Source: Neoscytalidium dimidiatum
Lineage: Eukaryota; Ascomycota; Dothideomycetes; Botryosphaeriales; Botryosphaeriaceae
Assembly: GCA_037367355.1 (NCBI GenBank)
Contig: CM074700.1
Coordinates: forward strand, 3,472,001-3,536,000
DNA length: 64,000 nt
Direction: 5' to 3'
Shown: positions 34,195-44,767 of the stretch, in pieces
Layout of the letters: the number at the start of each line of letters is the position of its first letter
How positions within the stretch are numbered: position 1 is the stretch's first letter
Position numbers and translations under genes: made by a program
The notes under the pieces: generated by a model
Seen by the model: only the letters and a program-made list of their open reading frames with translations
What the model was told of the DNA's origin: nothing
The model's database searches: none

Positions 34195-36229
34195 ATGAAA
34201 AAGAGCAAGGAAATCGACGGCGTTCCCCAGGACGATTTCAAATGGTTCGGCGAGGGTTTCGATGGCTTTCCTAAGAGACTCCCCGACGATACCGTCGAGT
34301 ACATCATACACATAATCGACTCTAAACTCTCCTCAGACTCGCAAGTCCGTGAGAGGTTGCGCACTGTTGAAACGGCGGCAAATTTACTTTGCAAGAAGCT
34401 CCTGAGGGACTACATTTGGCAGCGCGAGTCCTTTAAGCTGGAACTGAAGAGAGAAGGCGGTGCATGGATTCTTCGCGGGACAACTAATTACGGCGACTCG
34501 ATAGCGGACGAGTGGTTGATCGTGTACCTCTTGCGGGAAATCAGCAAGCAGTATACGGACGCCTGGATACGAATCTACGACACAGACGGCGAGTTCTTGC
34601 TTATCGAAGCTGCAAATGCCCTACCGAAATGGCTCAATCCAGAAGTCGCAGAGAACAGAGTCAGTATACCCTCAATAACCAGCACACGCATCGACTAATG
34701 CACCGCAGGTCTGGATCAACAACGGCCAACTCAAACTCATCCCCCTCGACGGCCCCCCGAGCGCCCCGGAAAAGCGCCCGCTCACCCTCCAAGAAGCCCT
34801 CACAACGATCCGCACCACCCCCACCAAGCTGATCCACTCTCCAATGATCGAAGAGGAAGCCTTCTACCGCCTGCGCAACTACCCGGCCGACATCTCCACC
34901 GCCCTGCACCACGCCCTGGCCACCATCCCGCGCACCCTCGCCTTCCTCCTCCACCGCAACCCCTCCTACATCAGCCCCGCCATCGAGGCCTTCTACCTGC
35001 GCGACCCCATCTCGCTCAAGCCGCTCAAAGCCGACGACCCGGCCGCCCTCTCCTTCCCGCCGACCGACCTCGTCACCGCGCGCATCCGCTTCACCAAAGT
35101 CGGCTACGCGCAGCTCAAGTCGCAGGACTTCGTCGGCCCCAAGGCCTGGGAGGACGTCGTGGCCGAGGCGCCGCCGGGCAGCGCGGAGCGCGACCGCCTG
35201 CAGCTCGGCCTCAAGCTGGCGTGCGGCTTCGAGATGCTGGTCGCCGACCCGCAGAGCCGGGACCGGCCCGCCGTGCGCGAGGTCCGGATGCTGCTGGAGG
35301 ATCTGCGGAGCGGGGAGGAGGCGCTGCCGACGGACGCCGAGGTCGAGGCGTGGGGGCGGCAGGAGGACGACGACAGCTGGATGAACATCGACTACGCGGA
35401 CTTCGAGCGCGAGTTGGCTGGCAAGAAGGGGTTCAGCATGCAGGGCGAGAGGAGCGCGGCTGGCGAGGGGTTCGGGGATAAGGCGGCGCAGGAGAATTTG
35501 AGGAAGATGGTGGAGCGGTTCGAGAGCTTCTTGAACGATGAGAATGCGGGGCCGGAGGGGGTGGAGTTGGACGATATGGATGTGGACGATGATGATGATG
35601 ATGATGATGATGATGGGAGTGAGGTCAGTAGTGAAGGCGAAGACAAGGCGGCGTCGTTCGACGAGGAGGAGTTTTCGAAGATGATGCGCGAGATGATGGG
35701 TATGCCGGAGGATGTCTACAAGGAGATCATGGAGATGCCGATTGATGAGTTGAAGAAGATCAAGCGGGAACAGGTCGAGGCGCGGATGAAGGAGAAGGAG
35801 ACGGAGGCGAAGATGTTCGGACCTCCGAGACCACCGCCGAAAGGCTCGGAGGCAATGGAGGAGTTGAGCTCGGATGATGACGAGGCATACGACCCTAAGG
35901 AAGCAGAGGAATTCCGCAATATGATGCAGGGGATGGAGGCTGAGCTTAGAGAAGCTGGGGCACTTGACCTTGATCCGAAGCCGAAGAAGGATGATCAAAA
36001 GGCTATTAAGGGCAAGGGTAAAGCGAAGGTCGAAGATGATGATGATGTTGAGGAGATTGGGAGGGGTGATGGCGAGGACGATGAGGACGTGGTGGAAATG
36101 GACTACAATTTGGTCAAGAATATGTTGGAGGCTTTCAAGGGTCAGGCTGGTATGGCAGGACCAGCGGGGAACATGATGGGCATGATGGGAGTTAATATGC
36201 CTAGGGATGACCCCGGAAAGAAGAAGTGA
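34195..36229 (+). CDS. Ecdysoneless/SGT1 family protein
   Basis: Two exons (34195-34659 and 34709-36229) give 661 aa. The N-terminus (DDFKWFGEGFDGFPKRLPDDTVEYIIHIID; WIRIYDTDGEFLLIEAANALPKWLNPE) and VWINNGQLKLIPL across the intron are the hallmark of the SGT1/Ecd family (human ECD). C-terminal to about residue 450 the protein is highly acidic, with a poly-Asp run coded by a (GAT)n repeat at about 35588-35615, and ends with a basic KKK. Ecd proteins associate with Prp8 and the R2TP/HSP90 assembly machinery and affect splicing and transcription; yeast-complementation work named it SGT1. A nuclear/cytosolic adaptor role is inferred. It is not the unrelated Sgt1 co-chaperone of plant immunity. 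Confidence 0.9.
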
Positions 36230-36538
36230 TAGATACCAGTAGATAAACCCTCGGAGGAAATGTAGAACTATATATCAAGCTTCAGAGGGATGTTCAAAAT
36301 ATAAATTTAATATAGGAACCCTGATCTAATGCGACTGTTGCTCCAGAGTGCCTGTGAGTAGATAGTAAATGCTCAGTCCCTCGATGACGCAATTCGCCGA
36401 AGCGCCGGGTACCCTGTTCGCGTTATCTTATCAGACCGCCAACTTTTTTCCACGCCCCGCGCAACAACAGTGCCTGATCACATCTAGCAAACCATACAAC
36501 GCGACATACACGCATCCTCCTCCCAGTATCCACCCACA

Positions 36539-38063
36539 ATGGCACCTTACGACAGCGATTCGTCCGAAGATGAGGGCTCCGAGTACACGGAAACCAACGT
36601 CCTCCTCGGCTACGCCTCTAAAGAGCCCACCGACGACACCTTCAGTCAACTAGGCGGGCAACCCGTACGTCCCACCACCAGCCCACAACCGCCACGAACG
36701 CTCCAATCTCCGCCTTTGCAAACCCAAAAACACCAGCTAACCCCAAGCCCTCCCACAGACATGGCTCGACAGCACGCCCCCCTCCTTCGCCCTCACCAAA
36801 TGCGGCACCTGCTCGACCCCGATGCCGCTCCTCCTCCAGCTCAACGGCGACCTCCCGCAGCACTTCCCGGGCCACTCGCGCCGCCTCTACATCTTCGCCT
36901 GCCGCCGCAAGCCGTGCGCGCGCAAACCCGGCTCCGTGCGCGCCCTCCGCGCCACCAAGATCGACGCCGCGCTCGCCGCCGCCGAGCGCGCGCGCGCGGC
37001 CGAAGAAGCGCAGAAGGACGCGCAGCGCAGGGCCGAGGAGGACGAGCGCCGCCGCAAGCAAGGGACGCTGGGCAGCGCGCTGTTCGGGGGCCCGACGCCG
37101 GCGGAGGCGGCGGGCGGTAGCGGCGGCGGCGGCGGCGCGCGCTCGAATCCATTCGCCGCGAACCCGTTTGCCGCGGGCAGTGGCGGCGGTGGCTCTGCGA
37201 ACCCGTTCGCCGCGCCGGCGAGCGGGTTGGCAGCGAAGCCGCCCCAAGCGCCGGCAGCGGCGGAGGAAGAGGAGGAGGAGAACGGAACGGACGCCGCGCT
37301 GTCCGCGACGTTCGCGCAGAAAGCCCGCATCGCGGCGTCCAGCGACGCGACAGCACCCACGGCGCCGACGGCGACGCCAGCAGCACCCCACGAGCCCTGG
37401 CCCGCCGCCCCCTCCGCCCTCGCGCACCCCTACCCCTCCTACCACCTCGACGCCGACTACGAGACCCTCGCGCCCGAGGATGCCACCGCCCTGCCCGCGA
37501 ACGCGCGCCTCGACCCGGACGCGCCGGACCCGGACGACGACGACAGCGCCGCAGCAGCGGCGACGGGATCCGGCAAGGCAGGAGGCGGCGGCGGCGGCTC
37601 GAGCAAGGAGGACAAGGAGATCTACGAGTCCCTCATGGACCGCGCGTTCCAGCGCTTCGCGGACCGCCTGGCGCAGAACCCGGAGCAGGTGCTGCGGTAC
37701 GAGTGGCGCGGCGCGCCGCTGCTGTACAGCCGCAAGGACGCGGTCGGGCGGCTGCTGGGGTCGGACGAGGACGAGGACGAGGACCGGGGGGGAAAGGCTG
37801 CGGTGGTGGGGGCTGGGAAGAAGGGCATGCCGCGGTGTGGGAATTGCGGCGCGGAGAGGGTGTTTGAGGTGCAGTTGACGCCGCAGGCGATTGCGGAGTT
37901 GGAGGCCGAGGAGGTTGGACTGGAGGGGATGGAGTGGGGGACGGTGATTGTGGGTGTTTGCGGGAGGGATTGCGGCGCGCCGGAGGTGAAGGAGGGGGAG
38001 GTCGGGTACTTGGAGGAGTGGGTGGGCGTGCAGTGGGAGGAAGTCGCTGAAAGGAGGAAGTGA
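36539..38063 (+). CDS. tsr4: Tsr4/PDCD2-family ribosome assembly factor
   Basis: Two exons (36539-36664 and 36759-38063) give 476 aa. The start reads MAPYDSDSSEDE...ETNVLLGYASKEP, as in fungal Tsr4. After the intron come TWLDSTPPS and the zinc-type CGTCSTPMPLLLQLNGDLP and RRLYIFACRRKPC motifs. The conserved PDCD2_C block lies at the end: YESLMDRAFQRFADRLAQNP, QVLRYEW, then MPRCGNCGAERVFEVQL. Tsr4 is a dedicated chaperone for ribosomal protein uS5 (Rps2) and is needed for 20S pre-rRNA maturation. The middle (about 150-320) is an Ala/Gly/Pro-rich insert with repeated NPFAA units and many GGC/GCG codons, so it is probably disordered. The gene is convergent with eIF3k. Confidence 0.9.
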
Positions 38064-38644
38064 GTCGGCGAGAGGACGTAGGTTGAGGAAGGCCGATTTC
38101 TGAGCGTATTTGGCCAGCTGTGTTGGGGGTTGGGGAATGGACGTTTGACGAGAATATAAAAGTGCAGTCAACTGGCGTTCAAAAGGCTTTCGCATGGGAT
38201 ATCACAGCGTGGGAAGGTAGAATGAAGCAATGATTCTTCTTTTTGATTTTCATTTTTTCTTCTCCGCCCGTTGTCCGGCTCGTCTACTATTCAAACGAAG
38301 ACATATTTCAGCTTCTTAAACGCATGTAGCACCAAATAGCCGAGGTCCTATTCTGGACTGAGTAGAATGAACGACCATTCTTGATGTGGATGGCATGTCC
38401 GCGTCGTGTCATACGTAGTCTCGTGAAACGCCGCTCTTTTTTCAAGCCCTCCCCGTCCATCCTACCGCTGAAATGCATGCGGCAATTCGACATGCCACGT
38501 CCCGAGATATCTTTCAATGAGCAAGAGGGAAGAAGCAGAATGTGATTACGTAACCCACAGGGGGTATTGGAAGACTGGGGAGAGAGGGAGGAAGTGGGTG
38601 AGGGGTGGTGGGTAACTTTGATTGCGCATTGCATCGCAACGCAT
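38064..38644. other. Convergent intergenic region (Tsr4 and eIF3k 3' ends)
   Basis: 581 bp between two convergent stop codons. T-rich tracts at about 38236-38260 may serve polyadenylation. No gene was recognised. Confidence 0.5.
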
Positions 38645-39692
38645 CTATGCGGGCTGCTCATAGGCACGCCTGATCAACCTCGAGAACTCTATAAATCATG
38701 TCAGCTGCAGCTTCAAGGCAGTCATCAGGGACGAAAGAAAAAGGAGAGAAAAACGTACGGTCAAACTTGACGTTCTCCCTCACAACCGTCCCCTTGGCCT
38801 CGTTCTCCTTGTTCAGCGGCACCTTGACGACGTTGCCGTCGATCGCCCAGCCGCACACCTCGCCGACGAAGTGGTCGAAGTCCTTGCCCTTCTTGTTCAG
38901 CCACGTCTCGAGGATGGTGCGCTCGATCTCGCGCACGGCCTGCGAGACGGTGACGGCGATGCGCACGCACATGAGCTCCTCGAAGCCGCTGACGTCGGCG
39001 ATCAGATCCGCGTACAGGTCGTCGCTGTCCAGCGTCGTCCAGAAGCCCGCGTAGTCAGCGCCGCCGAGCAGGTTGTTGAGGACGCTGAGCTTCTGCACGG
39101 CTTCGCTGAGGGCGGGGTCGCCGGCGGCCGGGTTGGAGGTCGAGGTGCTGGAGAGAGGGGCGAGGATGTGGGGCGGGAGGAGCGAGAGGCAGAGGGAGAA
39201 GTCTGGCGAGGGGAAGACGGTGAGGGACTTGACGAGGATGTTGGTGATGGTCTCGTCGCGCGCGAGGTGCGGGTTGAACTGGTAGCTGTGACGCGGGTGG
39301 CCGATGTTAGCGTCCTGCCATGAAGCGTAGCTGTGCGAATGGCGAGAAGGGTAGGCTGGTGTGCTTTCAGATAGAGCTAATAAAGACGCTTCAATGGGCG
39401 GAGTGATTCATGCTCCGGTGCCCTCAGGTAATAGGAAACGTGTGGTAGATTTGTTCATCATTGTAGTAGGAAGAAGTTGCAGAGAAGCCGAGGCAGAGGG
39501 AGAGGGACGTGTCGCAACGTACAGCTTCAGCAGGGCCAGGTTAGCGTAGCAGTCGTAAGTCTGGTTCTCGCACTGCTGCATCACATAGTCCTGAAAAGTG
39601 GCCGTGGTCTCGGGATTGTAGCGATCGAGGCCGTTGAGGATGACATCGATGTGCTCCGGCCTGTCCGGCGCGAAGTCGAAGGGGACACCCAT
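38645..39692 (-). CDS. Eukaryotic translation initiation factor 3 subunit K
   Basis: Three exons (39692-39523, 39285-38759, 38688-38645) give 246 aa. The family start is clear: [20 protein letters not shown], then [30 protein letters not shown] across intron 1. It ends in [28 protein letters not shown] and a last 44-nt exon coding [14 protein letters not shown]. eIF3k is a small non-core subunit of the eIF3 complex in filamentous fungi and animals, absent from budding yeast, and acts on cytosolic 40S ribosomes. Intron 1 is long for this genome (237 nt). The start ATG was chosen at the conserved MGVPFDF; longer upstream frames are not conserved. Confidence 0.93.
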
Positions 39693-40171
39693 GGCTGGTG
39701 TTGTTGTGGATTGTGCGACGGCAGTGGTGGGCAGCAGAGGCCGAAGTAGAGGAATTTGGCGGAGGGGTTCGGTGCTTGTGGTTTTGTTTGGGCCACACCG
39801 ATTTTCGTCAAAGCGAGAGCCAAGTGGGCTGCACGTGATGTTGCCTGATATATGAGGCATTGATTCCACCAACGTCCCCAACGTTTTGTCGAGAGATTAT
39901 GACACAATTCTGGTGGAATGCATGATGAGGCGAACCCAGAACCTTCACGACTCGAAAGCGGCTCTAGCTTGAAGGATTCTCAGAGGTCATATTCTCGAAT
40001 CCCCGCGATACATTAATTACAAGAGGGCGAAGCACATGTACAAGAGTCGTGAATGATATTGGTACACGGCAAGAAGCTATTGGCTGGAGAACACATCGTA
40101 ATGCTTGACACGTAGTCGTACAGTCGTTGTTGTTGTTGTTGTTGTTGTTGTTGTTATTCCTCGGGCACATC
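39693..40171. other. Intergenic region with (GTT)10 microsatellite
   Basis: 479 bp between the eIF3k start and the 3' end of the LETM1-like gene, both on the minus strand. It contains a perfect trinucleotide repeat near the LETM1-like stop codon. Confidence 0.5.
40126..40155 (+). repeat. (GTT)10 microsatellite
   Basis: Ten uninterrupted GTT units (AAC on the other strand), within the likely 3' UTR of the LETM1-like gene. Confidence 0.85.
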
Positions 40172-41299
40172 TTATCCAACCAGTTTCTTGTCTTTGGAAG
40201 GAGAATACAGAGCGTTCATCCATGCAGCGGCTTTCTTGTTCTGCACCCAAGCCCGCAAATCCTTTCTCAGAACATCGTCCTTACGATCGGAAATGTCCAT
40301 ACCGCGCTCAGAGCAGGCGACTCTCAATTCTGCGGGACGCAACGCATCGACTCCGCCATCGCGTGCCAATAAGGCGTCGTCAATGGCCAAATATGCCAGG
40401 TGTCTCCTCAGCTTCAGCACCCACGGTGTGCTAGGAAAACCTCCAGCCGGGAGTTTGTCCCAGGTCAAGGAGCGCACGTTGAAGCTCGAAACAGCGAAGC
40501 GGAGGTACAGGGCCAGAGCCTTCTTGCGCATCACGGGATCATGCACATGAGCGGCCACCCGCTCCAACTGGATGCGCTCCGTATGCAAGCGTTTCAGCGT
40601 ATTGACCGTTGGCGCGCCATCTCCCGGAAGAACCGGAACGCCATGCTCCTGGGCTTGCTTCAGCACCAGTTCGCGCGCACGGCGACGCTGCTCCTCGCGC
40701 GATGCCTCTTCCTTGTCTGTCTGGGCAGGTATGCGGCACGGTATAGGCACCAAGCTCGTGAAGTATGCGGCGACAAGCGGCAGCCACTCTCCGATTAGTA
40801 GGAAAAGCACGGCGAAAACGGGCACGCGGCGCATGTCATAGCTCGACCGGCGCAACAGCTGGAACTGGCCGCGCGTGTACGGGACGTGCGACGCGTCGAG
40901 GTCGGACGTGGGCCGCACAGCAGGGCTCTGGCGGACACGGTTCTTGATGGCTTTGGCTTCCTTGCGGTTGTTCCACACACTTTTGACGCCAGTCTTGTAG
41001 AATTGGAGGTAGGCTTTGCCAGAATTCAGGGCGTAGTTGAGAAGCGATTGATCAGGCTGGCGTCGAGGAACATGGACAGGGGCGGGCAGGGTGCTTGCTG
41101 GAGGATTGACTCGGCCTTCCCTTCTTCGGTGGGCATAGGCAGGAGCCGAGAGAGAGGCTGTCGAGGAGGATGCATGGCGGATTGGAACGGCGTGGAGGGC
41201 CCGTAGACGCAGACCGGTTGCTTGTTGGCAGGCTGATTGCAGCGCAGGGGGAGGGAAAGGCGAGGAGGCCACCAGGGCGCTGCCTATGCGAGGAATCAT
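40172..41299 (-). CDS. LETM1-like mitochondrial inner-membrane protein
   Basis: A single exon of 375 aa. The N-terminus (about 1-65) is rich in Ala, Ser and Arg without acids, as in a mitochondrial presequence. One hydrophobic segment (VPVFAVLFLLIGEWLPLVAAY, about 165-185) carries the Pro and flanking charges of the LETM1 transmembrane helix. The C-terminal half (YLRFAVSSFNVRSLTWDKLP, LRRHLAYLAIDDALL, ELRVACSERGMD, LRKDLRAWVQNK) matches the LETM1 ribosome-binding-like domain. LETM1/Mdm38 proteins support K+/H+ homeostasis and mitochondrial translation. This one is shorter than Mdm38, so it is a LETM1-domain relative rather than the orthologue. Confidence 0.82.
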   Translation of the reverse strand: MIPRIGSALVASSPFPPPALQSACQQATGLRLRALHAVPIRHASSSTASLSAPAYAHRRREGRVNPPASTLPAPVHVPRRQPDQSLLNYALNSGKAYLQFYKTGVKSVWNNRKEAKAIKNRVRQSPAVRPTSDLDASHVPYTRGQFQLLRRSSYDMRRVPVFAVLFLLIGEWLPLVAAYFTSLVPIPCRIPAQTDKEEASREEQRRRARELVLKQAQEHGVPVLPGDGAPTVNTLKRLHTERIQLERVAAHVHDPVMRKKALALYLRFAVSSFNVRSLTWDKLPAGGFPSTPWVLKLRRHLAYLAIDDALLARDGGVDALRPAELRVACSERGMDISDRKDDVLRKDLRAWVQNKKAAAWMNALYSPSKDKKLVG

Positions 41300-41837
41300 G
41301 GCATAGAGCAGCAGCTAGGCGAAGGCGTCGCGGCGAGAGGCAGGTTGGGAAATTATTTAGAGGGTGAGCCCGACAAGGAAACGCTGCCGCGGCTCGGCGT
41401 CATCGGCCGCTGACTCGCGCCTGGGCCTGACACACACGACACAGACGCCACCAACCTCTGGTTCCCTCTCACCCATCTGCTGCTCATTGGGACGGCCATG
41501 CGACGAAAGAGTGGGAGAAAGAAGGACAGAAAGATTGCAAGATGGCGATCGCGCGCACAGGTACGGCCGAATGGCGAGGATTGCGTCGATCGGCGGCGCG
41601 CTTCTGGCTCGTGGAAAGCGGACAGCAAGACAGCCAGCCCAGGCCAGCCTCGGCTCCCTCCTCAGGCTTCCCCAGATTTTGGTCGTCCCTCAGCGATGGC
41701 TGCTCCTCCACATGCTGCCGTCCATGCCCACCTCTTCCCTGCCGACCCCTCCTCTCACAGAACATATAAATCTATCTGAGCTGCCCGGCAGGGTGACGGT
41801 GACGGCGACGGCGACTGCGACCAGCCACCTTTTCGCC
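41300..41837. promoter_or_regulatory. Divergent promoter of the LETM1-like and SDR genes
   Basis: A 538-bp spacer between start codons on opposite strands. It is open in the SDR frame, so a longer SDR N-terminus cannot be excluded. No distinct motif was identified. Confidence 0.4.
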
Positions 41838-43019
41838 ATGTCGAAGCGCTCCCAGGCCCTCATTAATTTTGTTGGACCAGTTACCAGCACCGTCGTCAAT
41901 CCATTAGTCACGGGGCCGCTGCTGCTGCTGCTCACCAGTTCCCCTCCTCAATTTCAAGAGCCTTTGCTGCGGCAGTTCGCACAGCTTCCCCCTCAATTCA
42001 CTCTCTCACGCGTCGTCTCTGTGCTCAAATGGCTGTTCGCTGTTGGCCTGGCTGATCATGTCAATACCTGGCTGAATTCTATCGCAACCAATGGCTGGAG
42101 CATCGGCAGTGACGCTCACCGCTGGATATGGCCCCGCGAGATCGCCGTCGTGACCGGTGGCTGTAGTGGCATTGGCGAGGTCGTCGTGAAGGGTCTTGTT
42201 GAGAAGGGAGTCAAGGTCGCTGTTCTGGATGTGCAGCCCTTACCAAAGAGACTTGAGCATGGTACGGCATCGCTGCTATCGGCCTCCTTAAACACTATGC
42301 TGACTTCATGTAGCCGACATTTTCTACCAGCGCTGCGACATTACAGATCCCAATGCTGTCGCCAAAGCAGCAGACCAAATAAAGTCTGTGCTGGGCAATC
42401 CGTCCATCCTCGTCAACAACGCCGGCATTGGCTCCTCTCACACCATTCTTGAGACTTCCCCGGAACAGCTGCAAAAGATCTTTGGTGTCAATCTCCTCTC
42501 GCATTGGTACACTTGCAACGCCTTCCTCCCGAACATGATTAAGCAGGACAAAGGCCATGTCATCACCGTTGCTAGCATGGCCAGTTTCGTTACAGTGGCC
42601 AGTATCACCGATTATGCTGCCACCAAGTCCGGCGCTCTTGCCTTCCATGAAGGTACACACTCGTTTGCCATTCCACATCCTCACGCATTCATTTACTGAA
42701 CATCTTTACAGGCCTCACCCAAGAGCTCCGCCACCGATTCAAGTCGCCCAATGTCCACACCACCGTCGTGCACCCTAACTGGACAAAGACGCCTCTCGTC
42801 GCCGATTACGCTGATCATCTCGAGCGCAATCAGGGCAAGATGCTTACGCCCGAGTATGTGGGCAATGCTATCTTGAAGCAGATATTTGCTTGCCGCGGGA
42901 ACCAGTTGATTCTTCCAAGGACTTTGAAGCTTGCCACTGGTCTTCGGGGCTTCCCACACTGGATGCAGGAGAGAGCGAGAGATGGTATAGGTAAGGTTGG
43001 TACTGGTGAATGTAATTAA
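41838..43019 (+). CDS. Short-chain dehydrogenase/reductase, membrane-anchored (RDH/DHRS-like)
   Basis: Three exons (41838-42261, 42314-42652, 42712-43019) give 356 aa. The Rossmann elements of classical SDRs are present: TGGCSGIG (106-113), an Asp after beta-2 (VAVLDVQPL) that favours NAD(H), CDITD, and NNAGIGSS. The catalytic set is Ser229 with Tyr242-x3-Lys246 (YAATK). The N-terminal 100 residues contain hydrophobic stretches (PLVTGPLLLLL; VVSVLKWLFAVGLA) that suggest anchoring in the ER or lipid droplets, as in the SDR16C retinol/lipid dehydrogenases. The substrate is probably a lipophilic alcohol or ketone (inference). The ATG at 41838 was preferred over upstream in-frame ATGs on family resemblance. 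Confidence 0.87.
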
Positions 43020-44767
43020 GTAGCAGCTGCCTCACCAATGGTTAGCCAAGTTTTCAGACGTAATGGATAAAGTGTAGAAGCAATATTAATTGGAAACTCA
43101 AGTTCTACTCCTCATTTCTTCAGTCAAGCTCTTCACTTTCCTTTCGGCCGTAGTTCCCCTCGAGAGCGCAATAACATAGCGCTGCAACTAATCCCGCCTT
43201 CATGCATCTGGTTGTCGTGTTGCATGAGCAGGTGACAGCATTACCGTGCAGGCTTGGTCCGTACCACGCCAATCTCATTGGATTTGATCCGCTGGTTTCT
43301 TGGCACCCATCTAATGTTTGATTCTCCAAGTCCTTCTAGTCCCAAATCATGGACTATCAAGACTCCTCTGAGAATTGTGGCGTTTTCAGTATACAGCTTA
43401 ACTCCTTACTTCGCTTTCACCCCCTGCCATCTTCCTTCAGGTCTCCCACCCTAGACCTCTCTCGTAAGGTACCCCATGCTGTGATGTGTCAACTTCGCCC
43501 ACTTAACTTCAAATGAAGGATCACAATGACCCTAAGTTCCATTCCGAACCAATGTGTTGCATCGTTAAAACTGTCCAGGATTTGTGTTGGATCCTCTCAA
43601 TTTCTCTCCCTGTTGACGCCGCTCTCCTACATTGTGATGAATGGATTAGTAGATTATAATGTTAAAAATTCCACATTCATGTAAACAATCTTCTCTTCCT
43701 TTCGAAATTGTACTTGTATCTACTTCTAATCCATGTCACTATCGGGAGAGCGAATCAACAAGGAGTGCTGCGAGGGCCATCAGCACTCACGGGCTGATCT
43801 GGAAAACTCGTGACGAGGGTTTCCACATTTTGGTACCATGGATTCTTGGCCTAGATACGGTGTCTGACTGCTATTGAGGCATTTCCTCTACGTTACACAA
43901 CTCTGCAGCCTGCACCACATACTGAACAACAGTGACTTATTGGCACATCAGCTGCCCGCTGTCAGTCGCAGCCACCCAGCTTCCGCTTGCCACCCGATGT
44001 CACACAAGGATCAAGCCAGAGCCGCAGTGAAGTGGCATTCCCGCAGCGCGTGCAACATTCACCAACAGCCAATTGTTGCGGGGAATCAATGCTCGTCACC
44101 CCCCATATTTGCTGAGTTGTGGGCGCAGAGCTCTGAATCATGCGGCATTACGCAGTGAAATGTACTGCGGAAATCAATCTTATCGAGTTACGCTGTCTCT
44201 CCGTGATTGCTGCTCGCAGAGCTTACCAAATCCGGTGAAGGAACGGGTGTAACGCAGGGTAAGCCCAGCGGATCGGCAGCTAATCAGTCAAGCTTAACAA
44301 AAAAGTGTCTCTTTATGAATCAAGGCTTCATTTTCTTACTAGATCCCAATCAACAATACTAAGCAGAGACAGATCATCATCACTCATTGCCAACAATGTC
44401 TCTAAGACTAGAAAATTTACAGGACAAGTCAAGATCGATGCTGATCTACGATTGAAACCGCCAGAGTCTTTCATCTGTCATACAAACATCAACTCCAGCT
44501 TGCGCATGCAGGTGTGCGCAGTGCTCAACTACATGCACATACACGAACCAAGCTCAGGTAGATCTGCAAGCTCGACCCCACGTCACGGCTTCACGTTCCA
44601 CCAACATGCGAAGAAGGAAGCTCCCGTACATCAACTAAGGGTACCAACGGCACACCGCCATTGATCCTGCAGTCAACCAGCGTGAATTCCATGTCATTCA
44701 TAAGCACTATATCACTCCTCCATCCGGCAGCAGCGCACTTCTCTTACCCTCCTGTAACAAGCCCACC
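43020..44767. other. Gene-free region before carboxylesterase 2
   Basis: 1.75 kb of mixed composition between the SDR and the second esterase gene. Short frames on both strands lack support. Nothing recognisable was found. Confidence 0.5.

Noticed and set aside
36642..38195. 517-codon minus-strand frame opposite Tsr4
   Set aside because: Mirror of GC-rich coding sequence with no recognisable domain, while the plus strand encodes conserved Tsr4 motifs.
40126..40155. CRISPR-like direct repeat
   Set aside because: It is a simple (GTT)n microsatellite in a eukaryotic genome with no spacers.
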